Shown: in pieces, positions 8,716 to 17,688 of the stretch
Layout: each line of letters starts with the position of its first letter
Numbering within the stretch: the stretch's first letter is position 1
DNA from: an uncultured Dehalococcoidia bacterium
GTDB lineage: Bacteria > Chloroflexota > Dehalococcoidia > Lucifugimonadales > UBA1123
DNA: 64,000 nucleotides
Direction of reading: 5' to 3'
NCBI GenBank assembly: GCA_958296105.1
Contig: OY282441.1
Location: forward strand, 2,911,001-2,975,000
Translations under genes and position numbers: made by a program
Notes under the pieces: generated by a model
The model's input: only the letters and a program-made list of their open reading frames with translations
What the model was told of the DNA's origin: nothing
Databases searched by the model: none

Positions 8716-8753
8716 ATTCCTCTGCTGAATGCCGCGTGTTCCCAGCGTCTAGC

Positions 8754-8895
8754 CTCTCACCCAGCCCTCTCCCGTCAGGGGAGAGCGGGTATGTCGTATC
8801 CCGATGTCGGCGGATCGTCTCAGTCTCTCACCCAGTCCTCTCCCGTCAGGTGAGAGCGGGTATGTCGTATCCCGATGTCGGCGGATCGCCTCAGT
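8754..8895. repeat. Two tandem copies of a 71-bp repeat
   Basis: Two copies (8754-8824 and 8825-8895) differ at only about three positions. Each contains a hairpin of the CTCTCCC / GGGGAGAG type. The second copy runs into the 3' end of jag, including its stop codon. The hairpin arm resembles the palindromic repeats near 33.7 kb and 45.3 kb. It may act as a terminator for jag. Confidence 0.85.
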
Positions 8896-9514
8896 CTCTC
8901 AGCTGTACGACCACCTGCCGCGAGCTGCCCATTCCGTCGCTCTCCGTGGTGACTTCGGGGTGGTCGGACAGCGCAAGATGCACGATTCTGCGCTCGTTGG
9001 GGGGCATGGGTTCCAGTGAGATGGAGCGCCCCGTGTCGGACACTCGATCCGCCACCCTGCGCGCCATGTTTCTCAGCGCGAGGTGTCGACGCTCCTGATA
9101 GCCTTCGACGTCCACCATGAGGTTGACGCGGTCGCCCAGCTTTCGGCTGACCATGTACCTGACCATGAACTGAAGGGTCTTGAGAGTCTCGCCCTTGCGC
9201 CCGATCAGCAGGCCCGCGTCCTCGCCCGCTATGTCGAAGAGCGGGCCGTCCAGGTCTTCGTTGTGCGCCTGCTTGAGAGTCAGCGTCACCTCTACGTCCA
9301 GATAGTGTATGAGAGATTCGATGACTTCGGAGGCAGTCTTGACGCTGTCGGGTGGAGAGGAGAGCTGAGCCACCCTGACTCTGGCGGGTTCGGATCCTAT
9401 CCCAAGTATGCCCGCCTTGCCTCGGCTAACGACGTCTATTTCTACGTCGCTGCGATCTGCGTCTAGCTCCTTTAGAGCGAGTTCTACCGCCTCTTCCACC
9501 GTTTTGGCGCTCAT
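8891..9514 (-). CDS. jag: Jag/KhpB RNA-binding protein (SpoIIIJ-associated)
   Basis: A 207-residue protein with a Jag-N domain (MSAKTVEEAVELALKEL), a KH domain with LIGRKGETLKTLQFMVR, and a C-terminal R3H domain with NERRIVHLALSDH and TES-G. It binds RNA in the cytoplasm and is classically encoded beside yidC. An in-frame ATG at 9544 exists, but the family's conserved N-terminus begins at 9514. From there the gene still overlaps the basic tail of yidC by about 89 nt. It is the last gene of the rpmH-to-jag cluster, and its 3' end lies in a tandem repeat. Confidence 0.93.
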   Translation of the reverse strand: MSAKTVEEAVELALKELDADRSDVEIDVVSRGKAGILGIGSEPARVRVAQLSSPPDSVKTASEVIESLIHYLDVEVTLTLKQAHNEDLDGPLFDIAGEDAGLLIGRKGETLKTLQFMVRYMVSRKLGDRVNLMVDVEGYQERRHLALRNMARRVADRVSDTGRSISLEPMPPNERRIVHLALSDHPEVTTESDGMGSSRQVVVQLRD

Positions 9515-10403
9515 CTCTATCTCTGTTTCCCGCTCTTGCATCACTCGCCTCCTCGACGGCGGGGACCGACGCGGCTGAGGGAGTGGCGGCCGCCACTGCC
9601 ACCGGCTCCTCCTCCTCCACCTCTATGCCCCTGAGCCTCTTGTAAAGATTCATGGTTGGGGTCAGCACCGGGTCCCAGCCGGTCACGAATCCCTGTATCA
9701 CAAGGCCGACCACGTTCGACACCACCCAGTACAGCGCCAAGCCGCTCGGGAAGTTCAGCGTAAAGAAGCCGAACATCGCCGGCATCATCCACAGCATCAT
9801 CCTGTTGGTGGACGCTTGGCGCTCGTCGGCGGTCGGCATCGTGGTCATCTTCTGCATGACCCACATCGACACGCCAACCATAATCGGCATAACGAACGGA
9901 GAGGGATCGGGGACGGACAGATCCATCCACAGGAAGCGACTGTCTATGGGTATTACGCTGTGAACCTGCGGCAGCCAGTCGTACAGGTGCCGAGACAGGC
10001 CAACCAGACTCTCGGGTTTGGATGGCACCGTCTGGAGAATGGCTTGGTACAGCCCAATCCAGATTGGGAACTGGATGAACATGGGGCCGAGGCAGCCGAG
10101 CGGGTTCACCCCCTGCTCGCGGTAGAGGCGCATCGTCTCCTGAGATGCCTTCTGCCTGTCGCCTTTGTGCTTGTTCTGAATCTCCTTCATGCGCGGCTGA
10201 AGCTGGCTCATGGCTTTGATCTGGCGGCTCTGCTTGATGGTCAGGGGGACCATTATGAGACGCACGATCATCGTGAAGGCTATGATGGCAAGACCGAAGT
10301 TCGAGAACGACCAAGAGTAGAGCAGCACCAGCCCGTTGATCATCGGCTGGATGATCAGGAGATTCCAAATGTCGAAGAAGAAGCTGAAGTCCACGAAGTC
10401 CAC
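9426..10403 (-). CDS. yidC: YidC/Oxa1 membrane protein insertase
   Basis: A 325-residue insertase of the short Gram-positive (SpoIIIJ) type without the large periplasmic domain. It has an N-terminal hydrophobic segment and a cytoplasmic loop with IKQSRQIKAMSQLQPRMKEIQ and KHKGDRQKASQETMRLYREQGVNPL (read in two pieces). Several transmembrane helices follow, including WMMPAMFGFFTLNFPSGLALYW. It ends in an acidic/Ala-rich stretch and a very basic tail (RSKGARRRSQRRRNRRR), probably ribosome- or rRNA-binding. The gene follows a PQQ-propeller lipoprotein gene with a 12-nt gap. Confidence 0.95.
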   Translation of the reverse strand: MDFVDFSFFFDIWNLLIIQPMINGLVLLYSWSFSNFGLAIIAFTMIVRLIMVPLTIKQSRQIKAMSQLQPRMKEIQNKHKGDRQKASQETMRLYREQGVNPLGCLGPMFIQFPIWIGLYQAILQTVPSKPESLVGLSRHLYDWLPQVHSVIPIDSRFLWMDLSVPDPSPFVMPIMVGVSMWVMQKMTTMPTADERQASTNRMMLWMMPAMFGFFTLNFPSGLALYWVVSNVVGLVIQGFVTGWDPVLTPTMNLYKRLRGIEVEEEEPVAVAAATPSAASVPAVEEASDARAGNRDRDERQNGGRGGRTRSKGARRRSQRRRNRRR

Positions 10404-10415
10404 TCTGGCTCCTGT

Positions 10416-11588
10416 CTAGCAAGCCTTCGCCCAGTCCGGAGGGTATGGGTCGTCCGCGTCTGTGACGTACACCCACTCCTCATCCGGGTTGCCGTTTGGC
10501 TTGATCCGAAGCGCCCTTATCGTGTGGTCGGTCGCTCCAAAGTATATCAGGTCATCCGATACCGCGAGCGAGGTTCGGATGTCGGAGCCTATCCGGCAAG
10601 CCTGCTGCTCGCTCCCGTTGGTCTCTACCAGAGCCACCTTCGAGTCGTTCCCGTCCGCCACCGGCACCGCTATGAGATCGTTAACGAAGGTCGGAGAGCC
10701 GATTATCTGCCCCTCGGTGGCGAACACCCACTTCAGATCGCCGCTCCTCGCGTCTATGGCGTAGAGGTTCCCATCGAGTGACGGGGCGTAGACCACGCCG
10801 TCTTGCACGAGCGGGGTCGACCAGTACCAGCGCGAGGACCCATTGAACACCCATACGGGATCGCCCGTGTCCACGTCCAGCGCGTAGAGCCTGCTGTCGA
10901 ACCCGCCGAATATGACCAGTCCGCCGTGAACGACCGCGCCGGACACGATCGCGCCTCCGGAGACGTAGCGCCACTTTTCGCTTCCGTCCGAGACGTCCAC
11001 CGCGTAGAGGCTGTGATCGAGAGAGCCCACGTATGCCACCCCGTCGTCGACTACGGGGGACGACCAGATGGGGCCGCGCGCGTCGTGCTTCCACACCTCA
11101 TCGTTGGTCTCTAGGTCGATGGCGCGCAGCGTCCCAGCCGCCCCGCTGGACGATGAGACATCGCCGGTGCCCACCAGAACCAGCCCCTCGTGAACAGTGG
11201 GACCGCCCACGATACGGCCCGGGAAGGGCTCCTGCCAGAGCAGATCCCCGCCTTTGCCATAGGCGTAGAGACGCCCATCGTATCCGCCCACCAGCACGGC
11301 GTCTTTGGTGACCGCCGGGCGTCCGTATATGGCGCGGTCGGAGTCTTCCGGCGCCGGCAGCGCGCGCCGCCAGAGAGTATCGCCGTTGGACTTGTCCAGA
11401 GCCAGCACGTCGCCCTCCATGGTGCCGATGTAGATGGCGTCGTCTCCCACCGATCCGGCAGACCAGCCTTGAGGGGTGGCTATGCGAGTGCATCCGACCA
11501 GCAGCGCGAGCGCGAGCGCCGCGAACAAGATCGAGACCCATGAAGGAGCCGGCTCGAATATCTTGGCTCGGCTGTGTATCGGTTTCAT
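10416..11588 (-). CDS. PQQ/BamB-like beta-propeller lipoprotein
   Basis: A 390-residue protein starting MKPIHSRAK, with a hydrophobic signal peptide and lipobox LLVGC (Cys33), so it is lipid-anchored on the outer face of the membrane. About seven blade repeats follow, of the form GD-x-x-W with a downstream SPVV/GSPT strand (for example GDTLWRRAL, NDEVWKHD, GSEKWRYV, GDPVWVF, GDLKWVF). This is the PQQ-enzyme-repeat fold of BamB-type scaffolds. No catalytic site is recognisable. It sits between yidD and yidC, which are normally adjacent, so a role in envelope protein assembly is plausible but inferred. A longer reading upstream lacks signal-peptide logic. Confidence 0.85.
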   Translation of the reverse strand: MKPIHSRAKIFEPAPSWVSILFAALALALLVGCTRIATPQGWSAGSVGDDAIYIGTMEGDVLALDKSNGDTLWRRALPAPEDSDRAIYGRPAVTKDAVLVGGYDGRLYAYGKGGDLLWQEPFPGRIVGGPTVHEGLVLVGTGDVSSSSGAAGTLRAIDLETNDEVWKHDARGPIWSSPVVDDGVAYVGSLDHSLYAVDVSDGSEKWRYVSGGAIVSGAVVHGGLVIFGGFDSRLYALDVDTGDPVWVFNGSSRWYWSTPLVQDGVVYAPSLDGNLYAIDARSGDLKWVFATEGQIIGSPTFVNDLIAVPVADGNDSKVALVETNGSEQQACRIGSDIRTSLAVSDDLIYFGATDHTIRALRIKPNGNPDEEWVYVTDADDPYPPDWAKAC

Positions 11589-11634
11589 AGGAGCGATGCC
11601 CTTTTCGAGGGCATACGGATCGGATGAGATGGCG

Positions 11635-11847
11635 CTATGGAACAGGGTCGTACCCCCGTGTGCCGAGCGGGCGACAGCGCCCAAGCCGTTTGACCGTCAG
11701 CCAAGAGCCTCTGGCAAAGCCGTGCATGGATATCGCCTCGTAGGCGTAGTTCGAGCATGAGGGAGTGTGCCTGCACATGCCCGAAATGTATGGTGAAACT
11801 GTCAGCTGGTAGAGCCTGATGGCCCCCAGCGCCAGTCTGCTAATCAC
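11635..11847 (-). CDS. yidD: Membrane protein insertion efficiency factor YidD
   Basis: A 70-residue protein with the full YidD signature: LALGAIRLYQLTVSPY, then PSCSNYAYEAI and a basic C-terminal region with VKRLGRCRPLG. The length is normal for the family. It is a small membrane-associated protein thought to assist YidC-dependent insertion. It lies 17 nt downstream of rnpA, as in most bacteria. Confidence 0.95.
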   Translation of the reverse strand: MISRLALGAIRLYQLTVSPYISGMCRHTPSCSNYAYEAISMHGFARGSWLTVKRLGRCRPLGTRGYDPVP

Positions 11848-11864
11848 TTTTGCCCCGTTTCGAT

Positions 11865-12230
11865 TCAGTTTGGCTTCGCTTGCTTCGATTGTCTGGGCGC
11901 GGTCACCCCGGCCCTGTCCAGCAGTCGGTTCAAAGATCGCCTCAGCTGCCAGAAGTCGGCGTTCCTCGCCCCTTGCCGAGCGATGAACACCAGATCCCAG
12001 CCATCCTTGACGTCCGCTTCCGAAGCGGCTGACTTCAACCTTCTGCGAATGCTGTTTCTGGCGACGGCGTTCCCCAGTCGCTTGCTCACCGAGAAGCCGA
12101 ACCGGGTTGCGTGGGAGCGTCTCCGCTTGGCTATCAGTACCAGCCTCCGATCCGACCAGCTTTTGCCCTCGCGTCTTGCCGTCACGAAGTCGGCGGTCTT
12201 TCTCAGGCGGCGCTCTCTGGGCATGGACAT
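11865..12230 (-). CDS. rnpA: Ribonuclease P protein component
   Basis: A 121-residue basic protein that helps RNase P RNA process tRNA 5' ends. It begins RERRLRKTADF and contains the family signature RFGFSVSKRLGNAVARNSIRRRLKSA, read here as RFGFSVSKRLG and then NAVARNSIRRR. Two in-frame ATGs (12230 and 12224) are both possible. It is 82 nt downstream of rpmH. Confidence 0.96.
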   Translation of the reverse strand: MSMPRERRLRKTADFVTARREGKSWSDRRLVLIAKRRRSHATRFGFSVSKRLGNAVARNSIRRRLKSAASEADVKDGWDLVFIARQGARNADFWQLRRSLNRLLDRAGVTAPRQSKQAKPN

Positions 12231-12312
12231 CGGATTCTGCCTGTGGCGAGCTTGCCCCTCATGGCGATTGTCGTTCGGTATGGAGCGGCTTCGAAACAGC
12301 CGCGCCCGCCGC

Positions 12313-12450
12313 TCAGACAGTCAGCTTGTGTCTGCCTTTGAACATCCGCCTCTTGATGACGTTGCGGCCCGCTTTCGTCCTCATTCTGGACCTGAATCCA
12401 TGAACTCTGGCGCGGCGCCTCTTTCGTGGTTGGTATGTTCTCTTGGGCAT
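12313..12450 (-). CDS. rpmH: 50S ribosomal protein L34
   Basis: A 45-residue, extremely basic protein beginning [19 protein letters not shown], then [17 protein letters not shown], ending HKLTV. This is the standard L34 sequence and length. It is the first gene of the rpmH-rnpA-yidD-(PQQ lipoprotein)-yidC-jag cluster and sits directly downstream of a near-consensus promoter. Confidence 0.97.
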   Translation of the reverse strand: MPKRTYQPRKRRRARVHGFRSRMRTKAGRNVIKRRMFKGRHKLTV

Positions 12451-12476
12451 CTTAAGCGCAACCTCTCGTACCGTGA

Positions 12477-12506
12477 ATTATAGTCACTGGCAGAAATGAG
12501 TGTCAA
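12477..12506 (-). promoter_or_regulatory. Sigma-70-type promoter of the rpmH cluster
   Basis: On the minus strand, TTGACA (12506-12501) and TATAAT (12482-12477) are both perfect and are separated by 18 bp. Transcription would begin near 12470, about 20 nt before the rpmH ATG. Confidence 0.85.
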
Positions 12507-12549
12507 TTTGACGTCGGCTCTCGCCAGAGTCGCAGAAGCGCCATTCCGT

Positions 12550-12573
12550 AGGGGCGGTTCGCCAACCGCCCCT
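12550..12573. terminator. Strong hairpin between the sulfatase gene and the rpmH promoter
   Basis: A perfect 10-bp stem (AGGGGCGGTT / AACCGCCCCT) with loop CGCC lies 25 nt after the stop of the sulfatase gene and upstream of the rpmH promoter. It probably terminates the sulfatase operon. No U-tract is seen, and GGGGCGG-type palindromes are also dispersed repeats in some environmental genomes. Confidence 0.55.
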
Positions 12574-12598
12574 AGCTTCGTGAACCGCTCCCTGCGCC

Positions 12599-14086
12599 CT
12601 ATGTAGTCGGCAGCGGGGCTGTGTCTCCCGTCTGGTGCTGCCAGATGCGGATTCTGGCTGCCATGTCGCGCACTCGGTCGCGCTGAGACGGGTCATCGAA
12701 CAGGTTGTTGGTCTCGTGCGGGTCGTTGTCGAGGTCGTACAGCTCGCACTGGTCGCCGGCGCACAGGTTCAGCTTCCAGCGGTCGGGCGTCACTACCGAT
12801 CTCCACGGCAGCGCCAGCATCCTGTTGATCTCGGCAGATCCGAGGAACCTGTCCGGAATCTCCGCGCTCGTTCCGTTCCACTGGATGAATACGTCGTTGG
12901 CGCTCAGGTCGGACTCGCCGCACATGACAGGCGTCAGACTCTTGCCTTGCAGGTTCGCAGGCGCGCTCTGTCCGGCGAGATCGAGCAGAGTCGGCGCAAG
13001 GTCTATGTGGCCCACGCTGCCGCGCACGCGAGTGGACTCTGTGGACAGCCAGGGGACGCGCATCAGCAGCGGCACTCTGGACGCCTCCTCGAAGAACGAG
13101 CGCTTTTCCAGCATACCGTGATCGCCCATCATATCGCCGTGTTCGCTGGTGAACACCACTACGGTATTGTCTGCCACGCCTGCGCGTTCCAGCGCGGCGG
13201 TGATCTTGCCAACCATGCGGTCCACCAGCGTTATGTTCGCCATGTAGTGCGCGCGCAGGGTTCGCCAGCCCAGCTCGGTGGATACGTCCTCGCGCGGCGC
13301 GGCGTAGCGCGTCATGTATTCGTCCTCGCTCTGCTCCACCCCGTCCAGCATGAACTGGAGGAAGTAGTTTGCCCTGACCCTGTTGACCAGAGAGGCAGAC
13401 TCCGGCTTCTGCAAGAACGCGGGGCCAACGGGCAGCGTGGCGGGGTCGTACATGTCCATGAACGGACCGTGATATGGAGAGTGCGGCTCGAACGTGCTTA
13501 CGTACAGCGCGAACGGCCTGTCGCTGTTGGCTTCTATGAACTCGGCGGCGCGCTCGCCGAGGAAAGACGCCATCTGATGCTCCTCCGGCATGTCGTAGTG
13601 CGCGTCCGAGCTGAACACGCCGACCCCGTTGCGAACGCGGTCAGGCTCGTATCCCTGTTCCACGAGGTAGCGGTTGTAGTCGGATACGAGGTATCGCTGC
13701 TCGCGCTTGGCGAAGCGGTGCGCGTCTTCTGCGGACACCCATACGTCGAAGCCGCGCTGAGCCACGAGATCGCTCCCCAGATGCCACTTGCCCATGTAGC
13801 CTTTGTAGTAGTCGTCCGACAGCATCTCGGATACGACAGGCACGCTCTCGTCCAGATGTATCTGGTTGACGATGGGCCCCGCCGTGTGCGGATACAGCCC
13901 GGTCATTATCGTGGCGCGCGCGGGCGTACACACAGGCTGAGCCACGTAAGCGTTCTCGAACACGAAGCTCTGATCGGCCAGCGCGTTCAGATTGGGAACG
14001 TTCATCCAGTCCGCGCCGTAGCAGGCGAGAGTATCCTGACGCTGCTGGTCGCTCATTATGAATACGATGTTGGGGTTTTCCGGCAT
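12599..14086 (-). CDS. Type I sulfatase, cytosolic (copy 1)
   Basis: A 495-residue alkaline-phosphatase-superfamily sulfatase. The metal-binding N-terminus is NIVFIMSDQQ. The sulfatase signature C-x-P-x-R is CTPARATIMTG, with Cys53 expected to be converted to formylglycine, and FTSEHGDMMGDHGMLEK is the second metal site. The start at MPENPNIV is chosen because it aligns with the neighbouring copy; a longer in-frame reading adds only unrelated basic residues. No signal peptide is visible, so it should act in the cytoplasm on an imported sulfate ester. It follows its paralogue by 19 nt, at the end of an ABC importer operon. Confidence 0.92.
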   Translation of the reverse strand: MPENPNIVFIMSDQQRQDTLACYGADWMNVPNLNALADQSFVFENAYVAQPVCTPARATIMTGLYPHTAGPIVNQIHLDESVPVVSEMLSDDYYKGYMGKWHLGSDLVAQRGFDVWVSAEDAHRFAKREQRYLVSDYNRYLVEQGYEPDRVRNGVGVFSSDAHYDMPEEHQMASFLGERAAEFIEANSDRPFALYVSTFEPHSPYHGPFMDMYDPATLPVGPAFLQKPESASLVNRVRANYFLQFMLDGVEQSEDEYMTRYAAPREDVSTELGWRTLRAHYMANITLVDRMVGKITAALERAGVADNTVVVFTSEHGDMMGDHGMLEKRSFFEEASRVPLLMRVPWLSTESTRVRGSVGHIDLAPTLLDLAGQSAPANLQGKSLTPVMCGESDLSANDVFIQWNGTSAEIPDRFLGSAEINRMLALPWRSVVTPDRWKLNLCAGDQCELYDLDNDPHETNNLFDDPSQRDRVRDMAARIRIWQHQTGDTAPLPTT

Positions 14087-14105
14087 TTCGAGCTTTCTCC
14101 TCTTG

Positions 14106-15593
14106 CTAAACTCCCGGCAGCGGTGCCGTGTCGCCGTTCTTGTGCTGCCATAGGCGGATGCGCGCGGCAAGGTCGCGGACGCGGCGACGCTGCGCCGGGT
14201 CGTCGAACAGGTTGGTCTGCTCGTATGGGTCGTTGGCTAGATCGAACAGCTCGCACTGGTCGGACGCGCACAGAGCCAGCTTCCAGCCGTCTCGTACTAT
14301 CGTCCGCCACGGCTGAGTGTTGCGAAGATCTATCTCCTCGCTCCCCAGGTGGCGGTCGTCTATGTCGCTGACGCCGTTCCACTGCACGAACACTTCGTTT
14401 CCGTCCAGTCCTCGCTCGCCCCGCAAGACGGGCGCGAGAGACTTGCCCTGAAGGTGCGCCGGAACGCCGCCGCCCATCAGATCCAGGATGGTTGGAACCA
14501 GATCTATATGTCCCACTGCGCCGCCAACCATCCGCTGGGACTCGGACAGCCACGGCGCCCGCATCAGAAGCGGAACGCGCGCCGACTCCTCGTACATCGA
14601 GCGCTTCTCCAGCATACCATGATCCCCCGCCATCTCGCCGTGTTCGCTGGTGAATACCACTAGAGTGTTGCCCGCCGCGCCGCATCGCTCCAGCGCGTCC
14701 ACTATCCTGCCCACCATGTCATCGACCAGCGTAATGTTGGCGAAGTATCTGGCGCGCAGAGTTCGCCAGCCCGATTCGGATGTGAGGTCGTGTCCGCGCG
14801 CCGCGTTGGTCTGAAGGTATCGGTCTATCTCCGCGTCCGGACTGTCGAGGTACTGCGTGCAGTACTGCGCCCTGACCGTGTTGTGCAGCGAGCCGCCTTC
14901 TGGAACTTGGAGGAACGCGGGCCCCGCCGGAAGCTCTTCTGGATCGTAGAGATCATCGTATGGCCCGTGATATGGCGGGTGCGGCTCGAAGGTGCTGACG
15001 TACAGCATGAACGGGCTGCCGCTGTTTCGCTCTATGAAGTCCACAGCCCTGCCCGCCAAGAAAGATGCCATCTGATGCTCGGCGGGCAGCTTGGCGCGCC
15101 GCATCGCCGAGAACATCATCGTTCCGTCCTCCATCTCCGCGTCCGGCTCGAATCCGTTTTCCAACAGATGCTGGTGGTAGTCGCTCATCTGCGTGCGGTA
15201 CTCGCGGCGGGTGTACTCTGGACGATGTCCGTCCTCCGTACTGACCCACTCGTCGAAGCCGTGCTGACGTATGACGTCGTCGCCGAGGTGCCACTTGCCG
15301 AACCACGCCGTGCGGTACTCCTCCGGCGCCATCTCCGCAACACTCAGCCTGTCCGGCGGGAGCGTCATCTTGTTCACGATCGGCCCTGCGGCGTGCGGGT
15401 ACAGCCCCGTGACTATGGACGCGCGCGCCGGCGTACACACCGGCTGAGCCACGTATGCGCGCTCGAATACGAAGCTCTGGTCTGCCAGAGCGTTGAGGTT
15501 CGGAACCTGAATCCAGTCGTTGCCGTAGCAGCGGAGGGTGTCGTATCGCTGCTGATCGGAGAATATGAATACGATGTTCGGTCGGTCGGACAT
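14106..15593 (-). CDS. Type I sulfatase, cytosolic (copy 2)
   Basis: A 495-residue paralogue of the downstream sulfatase, with the same length and motif spacing: NIVFIFSDQQ, CTPARASIVTG with Cys53 as formylglycine precursor, and FTSEHGEMAGDHGMLEK. The two are clearly an old tandem duplication, since the N-terminal 60 residues are nearly the same while central regions diverge. No signal peptide is present. The gene begins 68 nt after the OppF-like ATPase gene, so it is probably cotranscribed with the importer. Substrate unknown; two diverged copies suggest two positions or two esters. Confidence 0.92.
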   Translation of the reverse strand: MSDRPNIVFIFSDQQRYDTLRCYGNDWIQVPNLNALADQSFVFERAYVAQPVCTPARASIVTGLYPHAAGPIVNKMTLPPDRLSVAEMAPEEYRTAWFGKWHLGDDVIRQHGFDEWVSTEDGHRPEYTRREYRTQMSDYHQHLLENGFEPDAEMEDGTMMFSAMRRAKLPAEHQMASFLAGRAVDFIERNSGSPFMLYVSTFEPHPPYHGPYDDLYDPEELPAGPAFLQVPEGGSLHNTVRAQYCTQYLDSPDAEIDRYLQTNAARGHDLTSESGWRTLRARYFANITLVDDMVGRIVDALERCGAAGNTLVVFTSEHGEMAGDHGMLEKRSMYEESARVPLLMRAPWLSESQRMVGGAVGHIDLVPTILDLMGGGVPAHLQGKSLAPVLRGERGLDGNEVFVQWNGVSDIDDRHLGSEEIDLRNTQPWRTIVRDGWKLALCASDQCELFDLANDPYEQTNLFDDPAQRRRVRDLAARIRLWQHKNGDTAPLPGV

Positions 15594-15661
15594 CTGATCT
15601 CTCCCTGAGTTCGCGTAAGTATGCGGAATGTCACGGGGTTGGAGCCGCGCCCGCTCTCGCC

Positions 15662-16681
15662 CTAGCCCCCGTAGCCTTGCGCGCGGATGCAGCCTGCCCA
15701 GTGTCCGGGCGAGACTTCCCTAAGCTCCGGAACGTCTCGAGAGCAGTCGGGGATTGCGATTGGACAGCGCGGATGGAAGGAGCAGCCCGCGGGCGGGTCG
15801 AGCGGGCTGGGGACTTCCCCCGTCAGCGGGATCCTCTCCCTGCCCGCCTCCAGATCCGGGTCCGGGATCGGTATGGCGGACAGCAGCGCGCGAGTATACG
15901 GATGGCGCGGGTCTTCGTACAGCTCGTCCTGTCCCGCTATCTCCACGATTCGCCCGAGGTACATTACGGCGATCCTGTCGCTGACGTGCCTGACGACCGA
16001 AAGATCGTGAGACACGAACAGATACGCGAAGCCGAAGGTCTGCTGAAGCTCTTGGAGCAGGTTGATGATCTGGCCCTGAATGGAGACGTCCAGCGCGGAA
16101 ACGGGTTCGTCGCACACGATGAACTCTGGGCCGACAGCCAGCGCCCTTGCGATTCCGATGCGCTGCCGCTGTCCGCCGCTGAACTCGTGCGGAAAGCGTC
16201 CGGCCATGTTGGGGTTGAGGCCGACCGTCTGGAGCAGACGCGCCACCTCGTCCCGATACTCGGCGCGGCTGCCCGCCAGCCCATGCACCTTGAGCGGCTC
16301 GCCGATGCAGTCGCCCGCCGTCTGGCGAGGATCCAGCGAGGTGTAGGGGTCTTGGAAGATTATCTGCGCGCGCCTTCGCAGGCTGCGCAGCTCGCCGCGG
16401 CTCATCTCGTTCAGGCTCTGGCCGCCGAAGTATATCTCGCCGGATTCGGCCTTTTCGAGATGGAGAATCGCGCGGCCGAGCGTCGTCTTGCCGCACCCGC
16501 TCTCCCCCACCAGCCCGAGCGTCTCGCCGCGCGCCACCGAGAAGCTGACGTCGTCCACAGCCTTTATCTCACCCACTCGGCGCGGTATGAAGGATCCAGA
16601 CCTTACGGGAAAGCTCACTTTGAGGTTGCGCACCTCCACCAGAGGGGCGTCCACCGTCGGCCGCGCGGTCATGTCCGTCAT
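15662..16681 (-). CDS. Peptide/nickel-type ABC importer ATPase (OppF/DppF-like)
   Basis: A 339-residue nucleotide-binding subunit. Walker A is [11 protein letters not shown], the signature is [15 protein letters not shown] and Walker B is [12 protein letters not shown]. It has the oligopeptide-importer C-terminal extension with a Cys-rich [12 protein letters not shown] region, which in this family may hold a 4Fe-4S cluster. The ATG at 16681 overlaps the stop of the OppD-like gene by 4 nt. It drives uptake by the adjacent permeases. Confidence 0.93.
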   Translation of the reverse strand: MTDMTARPTVDAPLVEVRNLKVSFPVRSGSFIPRRVGEIKAVDDVSFSVARGETLGLVGESGCGKTTLGRAILHLEKAESGEIYFGGQSLNEMSRGELRSLRRRAQIIFQDPYTSLDPRQTAGDCIGEPLKVHGLAGSRAEYRDEVARLLQTVGLNPNMAGRFPHEFSGGQRQRIGIARALAVGPEFIVCDEPVSALDVSIQGQIINLLQELQQTFGFAYLFVSHDLSVVRHVSDRIAVMYLGRIVEIAGQDELYEDPRHPYTRALLSAIPIPDPDLEAGRERIPLTGEVPSPLDPPAGCSFHPRCPIAIPDCSRDVPELREVSPGHWAGCIRAQGYGG

Positions 16682-17688
16682 GCGCGCGCCCCCTCGTCGA
16701 GGTCGGCGGCGACCCAGCACGCCGAGCGGTGAGTTTCGCTGATGGCGGTCTCGTCCGGGAAGCCGTCCGCGCATCGCTCCATCGCGTAGCCGCATCTGGG
16801 CATGAACGGGCATCCGTCCGGCAGGTCTATCAGGTCCGGCGGCTGCCCCTCGATGGTCTCCAGCATCTGCCCGCGCGCCTGATCTACGCGCGGTATCGAG
16901 CGCAGCAGCCCTCTGGTGTACGGGTGTCTTGGGTCGCGGAATATCTCCCGCGTAGCTCCGCGCTCTATGATGCGCCCCGCGTACATTATGTTGATCCGGT
17001 CCGCGTAGCGCGCCACCACGCCGAGGTTGTGGGTTATCAGGATGAGCGTAACACCCAGCTGGCTTGCGAGTCCCTTCAGAAGGTCCAAGATCTGAGACTG
17101 TATGGTCACGTCCAGCGCGGTGGTCGCCTCGTCCGCGATTATCAGCTTGGGCGCGCAGCTCATCGCTATGGCGATCATCACGCGCTGGCGCATTCCGCCG
17201 CTGAACTCGTGCGGATACTGGCTCAGCCTGCGCTCCGGCTCTGGTATGCCCACCTGTTCGAGCAGCTCGGTAGCGCGCTCTCGCGCCTGTCTCCGCGTCA
17301 GCCCCTGGTGCCACGTGACCGATTCCGAAAGCTGATCTTCGATGGTCAGCACCGGGTTCAGCGAAGACATAGGCTCTTGGAAGATCATGGCGATCTCCCT
17401 GCCCCGCGTGTTCCTGAGCGCGACGTCGTCCATCAGCAGCAGGTCTTCGCCTCGGAACATCACCTCGCCGGAGACGATCTTGCCCGGCGGATCCGAGATC
17501 AGGCGCATGATCGAAAGCGAAGTGACCGACTTTCCGCAGCCGCTCTCGCCCACCAGCGCCACGGTCTCCCCCTCCATGGCGTCGAACGACACCCCGTTGA
17601 CCGCCTGCACCACGCCCTCATGCGTATAGAAGTACGTGCGAAGGTCTCGGACTTCTATCAGGGGCGCGCTGGCGGCTTCGGCTGTCAC
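16678..17688 (-). CDS. Peptide/nickel-type ABC importer ATPase (OppD/DppD-like)
   Basis: A 336-residue ATPase. Walker A is GESGCGKSVTS, the signature is FSGGMRQRVMIAIAM and Walker B is LIIADEATTALD. The oligopeptide-type C-terminal motif CPFMPRCGYAMERC is present. The GTG start at 17688 overlaps the permease stop as GTGA, and the gene overlaps the next ATPase by 4 nt. It works as a heterodimer with the OppF-like subunit. Confidence 0.93.
   Translation of the reverse strand: MTAEAASAPLIEVRDLRTYFYTHEGVVQAVNGVSFDAMEGETVALVGESGCGKSVTSLSIMRLISDPPGKIVSGEVMFRGEDLLLMDDVALRNTRGREIAMIFQEPMSSLNPVLTIEDQLSESVTWHQGLTRRQARERATELLEQVGIPEPERRLSQYPHEFSGGMRQRVMIAIAMSCAPKLIIADEATTALDVTIQSQILDLLKGLASQLGVTLILITHNLGVVARYADRINIMYAGRIIERGATREIFRDPRHPYTRGLLRSIPRVDQARGQMLETIEGQPPDLIDLPDGCPFMPRCGYAMERCADGFPDETAISETHRSACWVAADLDEGARA

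Noticed and set aside
12450..12598. Replication origin next to rpmH
   Set aside because: Although dnaA/oriC often lies beside rpmH, no dnaA gene, DnaA-box cluster or AT-rich unwinding region was found here; the upstream gene is a sulfatase.
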